From positions 1 to 49,562 of the forward strand of contig CAZDUA010000006.1 of the NCBI GenBank assembly GCA_964508495.1: 49,562 bases of DNA, read 5' to 3'. Shown here in pieces: positions 23,657 to 30,448 of this stretch. Source of the DNA: CABMGU01 sp964508495. Its GTDB lineage: Archaea > Nanobdellota > Nanobdellia > Woesearchaeales > ARS49. The notes under the pieces were generated by a model. The model ran no database searches. It saw nothing but the letters and a program-made list of their open reading frames with translations, and was not told where the DNA came from. A program made the position numbers and the translations under genes. The number at the start of each line of letters is the position of its first letter. The stretch's first letter is position 1.

Positions 23657-25069
23657 TTACTTTTGTAATTCGCCGACGGCAACAGCATACGTGGCAGCAT
23701 ACGTGCCAAGAACGACTGCCTGAGAAGAAACGGCAGCTAATGTTTTCTCGGCCATTTTAGCGTACTTCGTATCATCAGCAACAATAGAAAGCAACCTTAA
23801 CACCAGAGCGGCAAAAGCGTTCTCGTGAACAGGCTTCTTGCGCTCTTTAAGCCTGCCAACAGCATCCTTTGCAAGAACATCAAAAAACCCGCCGTTCTTC
23901 TTATCATAAAACTTTTCCAAAGCCTTAGCAACAGACAAAGCCTTAGCCTTCCACTCAAGCTTATTCGTCCTCTTAAAAGCATGAATCAGCGCAGCAAGCA
24001 AGTAAACATGGTCTTTCAACAAATACAAAGGCTTCTCAGCAGGATAATAATGAGCAACCAAGCCGCGCACGTTCAACTTATACAAAGACTCCAACAATTT
24101 CAAAGCAACCTTCTCGTACTCAGCATCAATGTTTGCCGCTTCAAACAAAGCCAAAGCAGCAGAAGCATTTGCATCAGTATAAATCGTCTTGTCAACAAAA
24201 GGATGCTCCTTCTCCAAACGATTCTCAAAAGGAAGCTTGCAATACTCCTCATCAGCATCCTGACTGCCATAGAAAACCCCTTTTTCGTGATCATACAATA
24301 CTGTGAAGAAAAAGAACAGAGTCTTGTTAATAGCAGTCAAATATTCCTGCCTGTTAAACAAGCGGTAAGCGTAAACATAAGTCGACAACAATCTGGCATT
24401 ATCCTCAAGCATTTTCTCAAAATGAGGAATAGTCCAATTACGTTCTGTTGCGTACCTAAAAAAACCACCGCCAGCACTGTCAAAGAGCTCGCTCTGAAAC
24501 ATTCTCAAACAAGAATTGTCCAACATTCGCTTAGCATCAGCATCCTTGTGCTTCAACAAACGCCAAATCAAGAATTCAAGGATATCAGGGTGCGGAAACT
24601 TCGGCTCAAGACCAAAACCACCATTCACAGGGTCATAAAAAGATTTCACTGAAAGATAAAACTGCTCGCTATCAAAAAGCAACGGCTTTTGCACACGAAA
24701 CTTGCTCTTCTTAGGCTTGTACTTCTTAAAACGGGAAATACCATCCTCGAGAAACTTCACAGCGTGCTGAGGAGGAACATAAGTAGCAGCACTAACAATC
24801 TCTCCATCAGAAGCAAGAATCGCAGTAGTCGGCCACCCGCCAACATTATAACGCTCATTAACATCAGGACGCTCATCAGTATCGACTCTGACTGGAATAA
24901 AGTTCTTGTTGATAAAAAAAGCAATCTGCTCATCACCATAAGTCAAACGATCCATAGTATGACACCAATGACACCATCGTGCAGAAACAGACAACAAAAT
25001 TGGCTTTTTCTCCTTCTTCGCCCTAACAAAAGCAGCCCTGCCCCACTCGTGCCAGTCTAATCCTTCCAT
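23657..25069 (-). CDS. DUF255 thioredoxin-like domain protein (YyaL/SPATA20 family, short)
   Basis: The 470-residue protein starts with a thioredoxin-like domain holding W-C33-H-W-C36-H followed by the family signature DTDERPDVNERY and GGWPTT (residues 1 to about 120). The remainder is an alpha/alpha-barrel region with GGFGLEPKFPHPDILEF, GGGFFRYATERNWTIPHFEKMLEDNA (in part) and SQDADEEY. Family members are commonly about 600-700 residues, so the C-terminal barrel is shortened. The biochemical role is unsettled. The start overlaps the end of the TrpRS gene by 13 bases. Confidence 0.85.
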   Translation of the reverse strand: MEGLDWHEWGRAAFVRAKKEKKPILLSVSARWCHWCHTMDRLTYGDEQIAFFINKNFIPVRVDTDERPDVNERYNVGGWPTTAILASDGEIVSAATYVPPQHAVKFLEDGISRFKKYKPKKSKFRVQKPLLFDSEQFYLSVKSFYDPVNGGFGLEPKFPHPDILEFLIWRLLKHKDADAKRMLDNSCLRMFQSELFDSAGGGFFRYATERNWTIPHFEKMLEDNARLLSTYVYAYRLFNRQEYLTAINKTLFFFFTVLYDHEKGVFYGSQDADEEYCKLPFENRLEKEHPFVDKTIYTDANASAALALFEAANIDAEYEKVALKLLESLYKLNVRGLVAHYYPAEKPLYLLKDHVYLLAALIHAFKRTNKLEWKAKALSVAKALEKFYDKKNGGFFDVLAKDAVGRLKERKKPVHENAFAALVLRLLSIVADDTKYAKMAEKTLAAVSSQAVVLGTYAATYAVAVGELQK

Positions 25070-26175
25070 AAGAACTTGTCCAGCTTGCTCCTCGCCTTTT
25101 CACGCTCTACCTGATGGTGAGCCAAAAATTCAGAAATTTTTTCAACAGCAATCTGCTTAAGTTCACTAGTCAACAACTTGCCAGACTTATAATCATCATA
25201 AATTTGGGCGAGCTTCTTATCATCAGGCTCCAAACCATAACGCAGCATCTGGAAACTAACATCAACATCAGGATTACCACCTTTACTCCGATGCTCTTCA
25301 ACAGTCTGCTGGCCTCCACTAAACGCGTACTTCTTAATTTTTCTTTCCGCCTCCTCAGGAGAATCAGTCAACGCGATGAAAGACATAGGATCAGAAGACG
25401 ACATCTTACCGCCCTTCAATCCCGGCTGGAACATATGATAAGTAGAACTCAACTGCAAAAACTTAAACGCCTCAGTCCTCTGAGACAAATCACGGGCAAG
25501 GCGCAAATGAGGGTCCTGGTCAACACCAACAGGAACAACAACAGGCAAAGCGCCACCCTCAAACTCAGGCAATTGAGGGTGCAACATATCAGCAGCCTGC
25601 AACAAACTAGCAGCCATTTTCCCCGGAGAAATATCACCATAAACAGCCTTGAACTCGTTAAAAGTTGCATTACGGGCGAGCATGTTAGCTAAAGAATAGT
25701 ATGCGTTTGATTTCTTACCTTCTTTTGAACGCTTTGACTGGAAATAAAAATCGCAATTCTTAGGCTCAAGACCAAGCGCAATGTAATTCAACAAGTATTC
25801 CTCAACAGCAGTCTGGTGCAACTCAGCCATGTTAGGAATTCTAGAATTAAACGCTTCAATATCAGCAACAGTAACGTACAATTTCGCGCCAAGCTTTTGG
25901 TAAAAAATCATCTGCTCAGCAACCATCTTATGCCCAAAATGAAACTTGCCAGAAGGCATCAAGCCAGTCATCATAACAAAATGCTTCTTTTTCTCAACAG
26001 CATCAACAATACGCTCGAAATCCCTGTGCGCGAAAATAATGTTTCTTCTAAACAAAACGTGGTCAAACTGTTTTGGCAAAGACGGCATTGCCTTTAGCCC
26101 AAACTCTTTGATTAAACGTTCATAATCCACAGACCCCTTGACCTCCCAAGGAGTAATCACCATTTTTTCAACCAT
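25057..26175 (-). CDS. trpS: Tryptophanyl-tRNA synthetase
   Basis: A class I synthetase of 372 residues that charges tRNA-Trp. It has the HIGH-type motif H79-F-G-H82 in MPSGKFHFGHKM and the KMSKS-type motif K257-M-S-S-S261. GVDQDPHLRLARDL lies between them, and the archaeal/eukaryotic-type N-terminus is TPWEVKGSVDYERLIKEFG. Length and motifs match archaeal TrpRS. A ccttttaaaacc box (minus strand, about 26199-26208) lies some 29 bases before the ATG, so the transcript is probably leaderless. It heads a four-gene operon with the DUF255, RlmN-like and hypothetical genes. Confidence 0.95.
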   Translation of the reverse strand: MVEKMVITPWEVKGSVDYERLIKEFGLKAMPSLPKQFDHVLFRRNIIFAHRDFERIVDAVEKKKHFVMMTGLMPSGKFHFGHKMVAEQMIFYQKLGAKLYVTVADIEAFNSRIPNMAELHQTAVEEYLLNYIALGLEPKNCDFYFQSKRSKEGKKSNAYYSLANMLARNATFNEFKAVYGDISPGKMAASLLQAADMLHPQLPEFEGGALPVVVPVGVDQDPHLRLARDLSQRTEAFKFLQLSSTYHMFQPGLKGGKMSSSDPMSFIALTDSPEEAERKIKKYAFSGGQQTVEEHRSKGGNPDVDVSFQMLRYGLEPDDKKLAQIYDDYKSGKLLTSELKQIAVEKISEFLAHHQVEREKARSKLDKFLWKD

Positions 26176-26258
26176 AGCATAAAGAGAGCATCTTGGGTTT
26201 TAAAAGGTTATGGCAAAGACACTTCTTCGCCATACTATCGAAGAATTTTTCTTCAATA

Positions 26259-26936
26259 TCATTCCCACTTATCAACAAACAACTTATCCTTAGATTGGCC
26301 CAGCTCTAACAACTTCTTCTCAACTTCCTCTACCATATCAGGAGGACCGCAGACGTATGCATCAAAACCTTTCTTGAAATGTCTTGAAAGCAAAGCCTGC
26401 ACTCTCCCACGCTCACCCTGCCATTGAGGAAAACCCTCAACAGTAATAGTTGGAACAAGCTTCAATTTACTCAAACTTTCAAACTCGTTCCTGTAAATAA
26501 AGTCGCTCGGAGTCTTCATACTATAGATAAGAATAACCTCTTTACCTTCACCTAACGCCTGATGAACCATGGGCCTGAAAGGAGCAATGCCAGTGCCGCC
26601 AGCAATAAGCAAAAGTTTCTGCGCGGGCTTCAACCAAAACATGCCATAAGGACCATCAACATTAACTTTCGCACCTTCCTCCAAGTCCTGCAAGTGAGCA
26701 CTCAAACCGTGACCACGCGCAACACACAACTCAATAAAATCCTGACCCGGAACAGAAGCAATACTAAAAGCGCGCCTTAACGGCTTATTATTCTCGCCAA
26801 GAAAATCATCACACCACACACCAACCCACTGGCCAGGACGGAATGAAAACTTCTCAACACCAGGCCACGCCAACCTAACAAGCTTAACCTTAGGAGTCTC
26901 CTGCAAAACCTCTTTAACAACAGCTTCGACTTTCAT
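26259..26936 (-). CDS. FAD/NAD(P)-binding oxidoreductase (ferredoxin-NADP reductase fold)
   Basis: The 225-residue protein has the two-domain flavin reductase architecture. An FAD-binding barrel carries R-A-F-S-I-A-S. A Rossmann-type NAD(P) domain begins at LLIAGGTGIAPFRPM and ends with the pyridine-nucleotide CGPPDMVEEVEKKL motif. A near-terminal aromatic (DKWE) may stack on the flavin. It lacks the C-terminal iron-sulfur site of PyrK/HydG-type proteins. It probably moves electrons between NAD(P)H and a ferredoxin or other acceptor. The 3Fe-4S-type ferredoxin at 29389 is a possible partner. Confidence 0.8.
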   Translation of the reverse strand: MKVEAVVKEVLQETPKVKLVRLAWPGVEKFSFRPGQWVGVWCDDFLGENNKPLRRAFSIASVPGQDFIELCVARGHGLSAHLQDLEEGAKVNVDGPYGMFWLKPAQKLLLIAGGTGIAPFRPMVHQALGEGKEVILIYSMKTPSDFIYRNEFESLSKLKLVPTITVEGFPQWQGERGRVQALLSRHFKKGFDAYVCGPPDMVEEVEKKLLELGQSKDKLFVDKWE

Positions 26937-26975
26937 AATCTTTATTAACGCAGAACAGCATTTAAAAGATTTGTC

Positions 26976-27098
26976 ATGGAATACCGTTGCAAGATATGCG
27001 GCGTCTCATTTGAAAGCAAAGAATGGGCACAAAAATGTGCAGAATGGTGCTCAAAACACAAAAGCTGCAACATTGAGGTTATGAAACACGCAAAATGA
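26976..27098 (+). CDS. Small zinc-finger-like protein, 40 aa
   Basis: A 40-codon frame starts at ATG 26976 and ends in an ATGA overlap with msrA. It has C5-x2-C8 and then C21-x3-C25, H28 and C31, a compact zinc-binding pattern (YRCKICGVSFESKEWAQKC). Similar tiny archaeal proteins with a CxxC, an EWA-type helix and a final KHA are familiar beside redox genes. I recall the pattern but no established function. Coupling to msrA suggests a linked role. Confidence 0.65.
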   Translation: MEYRCKICGVSFESKEWAQKCAEWCSKHKSCNIEVMKHAK

Positions 27099-27670
27099 CA
27101 GAAAAAGCCACATTCGCGGCAGGGTGCTTCTGGCACGTAGAAGAAGCGTTCAGAACAATCACAGGAGTACTCAAAACAACAGTCGGATACACTGGAGGAA
27201 AAATGAAAAACCCGACTTATGAGGACGTCTGCAGTGACGAAACCGGACACGCAGAAGCAGTCCAAGTAGAGTTTGACCCTGCAGTTGTACCATACGAAAA
27301 ACTACTCGAAGTCTTCTGGGCAATACACGACCCAACACAAAAAAACAGGCAAGGACCGGACGAAGGAACACAATACCGCTCAGCAATATTCTACCACACA
27401 GAAGAACAAAAGAAAACTGCTGAAAAATCGCTAAAATCGCGAGAATCCGCAGATTCTCGGGAATCTCGGAAACCGCAGGTTTCCGATGAACTTGAGGATG
27501 CAAAGCATCCGTCAAGTCTTGAGAACGCAAAGCGTTCCTCAAGTGAAGAACAAAAAAGGCACAAACAAAAAATAGCGACAGAAATCACAAAAGCAAGCAC
27601 GTTCTACAAAGCAGAAGAATACCACCAGAAGTATCTGGCAAAAAAAGGAAAAAGCACGTGCGGAATTTAA
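27095..27670 (+). CDS. msrA: Peptide-methionine (S)-S-oxide reductase with palindrome-coded insert
   Basis: MsrA repairs oxidised methionine. The 191-residue protein carries the catalytic G-C11-F-W, the GYTGG-x-NPTYEDVCSDETGHAEAVQV core, GTQYRSAIFYH and AEEYHQKYL, with a late C189 as a likely resolving cysteine. Residues about 115-155 are an extra Ser/Glu/Lys/Arg-rich segment inside the helix-loop between EEQKKTAEKSL and KIATEITKAS, absent from ordinary MsrA. That segment is encoded by four tandem DNA palindromes (27440-27543). One shares a 27-base stretch with the DUF1858/IscA gene. The insertion is in frame and both flanks are normal, so the enzyme may still work. Confidence 0.93.
   Translation: MTEKATFAAGCFWHVEEAFRTITGVLKTTVGYTGGKMKNPTYEDVCSDETGHAEAVQVEFDPAVVPYEKLLEVFWAIHDPTQKNRQGPDEGTQYRSAIFYHTEEQKKTAEKSLKSRESADSRESRKPQVSDELEDAKHPSSLENAKRSSSEEQKRHKQKIATEITKASTFYKAEEYHQKYLAKKGKSTCGI
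27437..27543 (+). repeat. Four tandem palindromic cassettes inside msrA
   Basis: Four hairpins lie end to end: CGAGAATC-CGCA-GATTCTCG (27440-27459); CGGAAACC-GCA-GGTTTCCG (27467-27485); CTTGA-GGATGC-AAA-GCATCC-G-TCAAG (27491-27516); CTTGA-GAACGC-AAA-GCGTTC-C-TCAAG (27518-27543). The last two have the same outline, with a fixed outer stem, a one-base 3' bulge and inner stems that differ yet stay paired. Translated, they read LEDAKHPSS and LENAKRSSS. The first hairpin with its flanks (27437-27463) matches 34301-34327 at 26 of 27 positions in coding orientation. Confidence 0.9.
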
Positions 27671-27725
27671 CGATACGTTTTTATAGACCTGCAAAGGCAA
27701 TACTCTTGTAAAGGGGGAATAACAC

Positions 27726-28946
27726 ATGGCAAAACCAAACCCGTTCGAAAACGCAATCAAAAACCTGAAAGAAGCAAACACGCACGCAAAAATACCAGAC
27801 GCGATATTCAACAAGATAATAGTCCCAGAACACATCCACCAGTTTGAAATCACAGCCAACGGCAAAAAATACCACGGCTACAGAGTACAACACAATTCTG
27901 CAAGAGGACCATACAAAGGAGGAATACGCTACCACCCGCAAGTCGACCTAGACGAAGTCAAAGCACTAGCAACATGGATGAGCCTAAAATGCGCAGTAGC
28001 AAACATACCATACGGCGGAGGCAAAGGAGGAGTAGCCTGCGACCCAAAAACACTCTCACAAAAAGAAAAAGAAGCAATCAGCAGAGGCTGGGCAAAAGCA
28101 ATGGCGCCATACATTGGACCATGGAAAGACGTCCCAGCACCAGACGTCAACACGGACGGGCAAACAATGGCGTGGATACTAGACGAATACGAAAAAATAA
28201 CAGGACAACACGCTCCAGCAACAATAACAGGAAAACCAATAGAGCTAGGCGGAAGCTTAGGAAGAGATAAAGCAACATCACAAGGCGGATTTTTTGTTCT
28301 AAGAGAAGCGCTCAAAGCAAACAACATCAAACCAGGCAAAATAGCAATCCAAGGAATAGGAAACGTCGGAGGCTGGCTCGCAGAAATATTACACAAAGAA
28401 AAATACACAATAGTAGCAGTAAGCGATTCTAAAGGAGCAATTTACAACGAAAAAGGATTAGACGTGCCAAAATTAATGCAGCACAAACAAAAAACAGGAG
28501 CAGTCAAAGACTTCCCAGGAAGCAAAAACATCACAAACGAAGAACTACTCGAAGTAAACTGCGACATACTAGCACCAGCAGCACTAGAAAACGTCATCAC
28601 AAAAGACAACGCTGACAAAATAAAAGCAAAAATCGTTCTCGAAATGGCAAACGGGCCAACAACACCAGAAGCAGACGTGATTTTACACAAAAAGAACACA
28701 ATCGTACTCCCAGACATACTGGCAAACGCAGGAGGAGTAAGCACGAGCTACTTCGAATGGGTGCAAAACCTCTACGGCTACTACTGGGACTTGCAAGAAG
28801 TCGACGACAAACTCGAAAAACTAATGGTAAAAGCGTTCAAAGACGTGCACGAAACAGCCAAAAAACACAACACGACATACAGAACAGCAGCAAATGTTGT
28901 AGCACTCGGCAGAATAGCAAAAGCAATGGAATTAAGAGGAGCTTAA
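27726..28946 (+). CDS. gdhA: Glutamate dehydrogenase (Glu/Leu/Phe/Val dehydrogenase family)
   Basis: The 406-residue enzyme interconverts glutamate and 2-oxoglutarate with ammonia. It shows the substrate motif GPYKGGIRYHP (residues 61-71), the catalytic lysine in PYGGGK100GG, D140 in PAPDVNT, and the Rossmann dinucleotide start IQGIGNVGGWLAEIL. The C-terminal LPDILANAGGVSTSYFEWVQN is typical. Family-level substrate could be another amino acid, but glutamate is most likely. The cofactor is undetermined. A gtttttatag box near 27677 and a strong Shine-Dalgarno (aaaggggg) precede the ATG, with a short leader resembling that of the Rad50-like gene. Confidence 0.92.
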   Translation: MAKPNPFENAIKNLKEANTHAKIPDAIFNKIIVPEHIHQFEITANGKKYHGYRVQHNSARGPYKGGIRYHPQVDLDEVKALATWMSLKCAVANIPYGGGKGGVACDPKTLSQKEKEAISRGWAKAMAPYIGPWKDVPAPDVNTDGQTMAWILDEYEKITGQHAPATITGKPIELGGSLGRDKATSQGGFFVLREALKANNIKPGKIAIQGIGNVGGWLAEILHKEKYTIVAVSDSKGAIYNEKGLDVPKLMQHKQKTGAVKDFPGSKNITNEELLEVNCDILAPAALENVITKDNADKIKAKIVLEMANGPTTPEADVILHKKNTIVLPDILANAGGVSTSYFEWVQNLYGYYWDLQEVDDKLEKLMVKAFKDVHETAKKHNTTYRTAANVVALGRIAKAMELRGA

Positions 28947-29392
28947 TCCAACATAACTTTCTGAATCTCCTTCAACAACTGCAAGCTATTACGCCACTGC
29001 AAAGGCGAATCTTCAATAAAATAATGACGAATAACGCCCTTCCTATCAACAAGCACGTAAGCACGATTGGCAAAACCAAACTTGTGCAAAACGCCAAACT
29101 TCTTCGACATCAACTTGCCGGTATCGCTCAACAAAGGAAAGGGCAGTTTCAACAATCTCGCCCAAGCACGCTGAGCCCAAGTGCTGTCGGTAGAAACACC
29201 AACGAGCTCCACTCCCGCCTTCTTGAACTTCTTGTAATGCTTAGCAAAATCCTGAAACTCCAAAGTACAAATAGGACTAAAACAAAAACAGAAAAACACG
29301 ACCAAGACATTCTTGCCCTTATACTGATTAAGACCGATCTTTTTGCCAAGAGTAGAATCCAATTTCACACTAGGAACTTTTTTGCCAATCAT
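28943..29392 (-). CDS. Peroxiredoxin (AhpC/TSA-type)
   Basis: The 149-residue thioredoxin-fold protein has the peroxidatic C42 in the context FSPICTLEF, a variant of the P-x-x-x-T/S-x-x-C signature, and the later STDSTWAQRAW helix. Two more cysteines, C35 and C37, sit in the preceding strand (FFCFCF), which is unusual. No clear resolving cysteine appears in the C-terminal half, so it is probably a one-Cys type. It overlaps the ferredoxin stop by four bases, suggesting coupling to that electron carrier. Its own stop overlaps the end of the convergent gdhA gene. Confidence 0.8.
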   Translation of the reverse strand: MIGKKVPSVKLDSTLGKKIGLNQYKGKNVLVVFFCFCFSPICTLEFQDFAKHYKKFKKAGVELVGVSTDSTWAQRAWARLLKLPFPLLSDTGKLMSKKFGVLHKFGFANRAYVLVDRKGVIRHYFIEDSPLQWRNSLQLLKEIQKVMLD

Positions 29393-29673
29393 ATCAGCTT
29401 CTCACCAGTCTCCTCGTCATAAACATGAATGACCTGAACAGGACAAACCTCAGCAGCCTCCTTGTTAAGCGTTAAAGCACTCTTCATCTTATCAGTCAAC
29501 TGACCCTCCTTAATCACAAGAACTTCATGACCATGCTCGTCAACCTTGCCGCCAATCAAGTGAGCCTTTCCATCCTCTTTCATCTCCCAAAACTCAGGAG
29601 CAACAGCAGCGCAGGCAGCAGCGCCAATACACGCCTTCCTGTCATAAACAATCCTATACGTCTTCTCAGCCAT
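29389..29673 (-). CDS. Single-cluster ferredoxin, probably 3Fe-4S
   Basis: The 94-residue protein has C15-I-G-A18-A-A-C21 followed much later by C77-P, so three cysteine ligands are present. The position usually filled by the second Cys/Asp is alanine (A18). In the first motif the CP cysteine is also replaced, as in the [3Fe-4S] ferredoxins of actinobacteria (C-x-G-A-G-x-C pattern). A 3Fe-4S cluster is therefore inferred. The middle region contains an insertion (GKVDEHGHEVLVIKEGQ). It is translationally coupled to the peroxiredoxin and may supply it with electrons. Confidence 0.8.
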   Translation of the reverse strand: MAEKTYRIVYDRKACIGAAACAAVAPEFWEMKEDGKAHLIGGKVDEHGHEVLVIKEGQLTDKMKSALTLNKEAAEVCPVQVIHVYDEETGEKLI

Positions 29674-29714
29674 ACAGACTAAAAAGTCTTGAAAACCAAT
29701 TATAAACCTTTTGC

Positions 29715-30134
29715 TTATTCCTGGAACAACTCGTCAACATCAACAATCGGCTTTCTTCCCTCAAATCCAGACTCACAGTCATGCCAGAACTTAATCTTGT
29801 CCTCGCCCAACAGCCAGCACAAGTAAGCCTGCTCGCCATTAAACAAGAAAGGAAAATCGATCAAGCCATCATCAATGTCCTTGACAACAATGCCTAGCTC
29901 GTTCAACTGCTCGATAACCCTGTAAAACTGATAATACAACTTATGGAATTCCCTGTTAGCGCGAACTTGCTCTGTAACAAAATAATGAAAGCCCCCCTCG
30001 CTCGAAACTTCCAAGACAGCATCGTGAGTTTCCAAAAGCCACGCAATCTTGTCACGCAAGCGCTGAGCTTTCATAACCAACCTTCTTACTAAAGGCAAAC
30101 ACTTCTCTGCTTCCTCAATAGTGAAATTCTTCAT
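29715..30134 (-). CDS. DUF2203 family protein
   Basis: The 139-residue protein starts at ATG 30134, which overlaps the rhodanese stop. It opens FTIEEAEKCLPLVRRLV, followed by helical residues. The C-terminal acidic half contains DIDDGLIDFPFLFNGEQAYLCW and the terminal FWHDCESGFEGRKPI typical of DUF2203. That family is short, widespread in bacteria and archaea, and without an established function. It is the last gene of the pepA-rhodanese operon. Confidence is good for the family and nil for the function. Confidence 0.8.
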   Translation of the reverse strand: MKNFTIEEAEKCLPLVRRLVMKAQRLRDKIAWLLETHDAVLEVSSEGGFHYFVTEQVRANREFHKLYYQFYRVIEQLNELGIVVKDIDDGLIDFPFLFNGEQAYLCWLLGEDKIKFWHDCESGFEGRKPIVDVDELFQE

Positions 30135-30448
30135 TCCACCGGCAGTCCCGCTTCCGTCCACTCAGCAATCCCTCCCTCGTAAGCCAAGACCTTAAAACCA
30201 AGGCCTGACAGTTTTTCAGCAGCAAAACCAGACAACGGGCAAGTAAAACCACCGCAATACACGATGATAGTCTTTGACTTGTCCAAACTCTTCGTCTCTT
30301 CATCAATAACATTAGTCGGCAGGCTCTTAGCGCCCTTAATGTGCCTGTCCAAATAACTAGCATAACTACGAACGTCAAAAATTACAACATCCTTCTTATC
30401 CAGCATCTTCTGCAATTCCTCTTTTGTTATCGTCTTATACTTACCCAT
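30131..30448 (-). CDS. Single-domain rhodanese-like protein
   Basis: The 105-residue protein has the rhodanese fold: start KYKTITKEELQKML, DVRSYASYLDRHIKGAKSLP and the catalytic loop Y-C65-G-G-F-T-C70-P. The closing GFKVLAYEGGIAEWTEAGLP is standard. C65 would carry a persulfide in sulfur transfer. It could feed thiolation or the nearby Fe-S assembly operon, but no direct link is shown. It overlaps pepA by eight bases and DUF2203 by four. Confidence 0.88.
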   Translation of the reverse strand: MGKYKTITKEELQKMLDKKDVVIFDVRSYASYLDRHIKGAKSLPTNVIDEETKSLDKSKTIIVYCGGFTCPLSGFAAEKLSGLGFKVLAYEGGIAEWTEAGLPVE

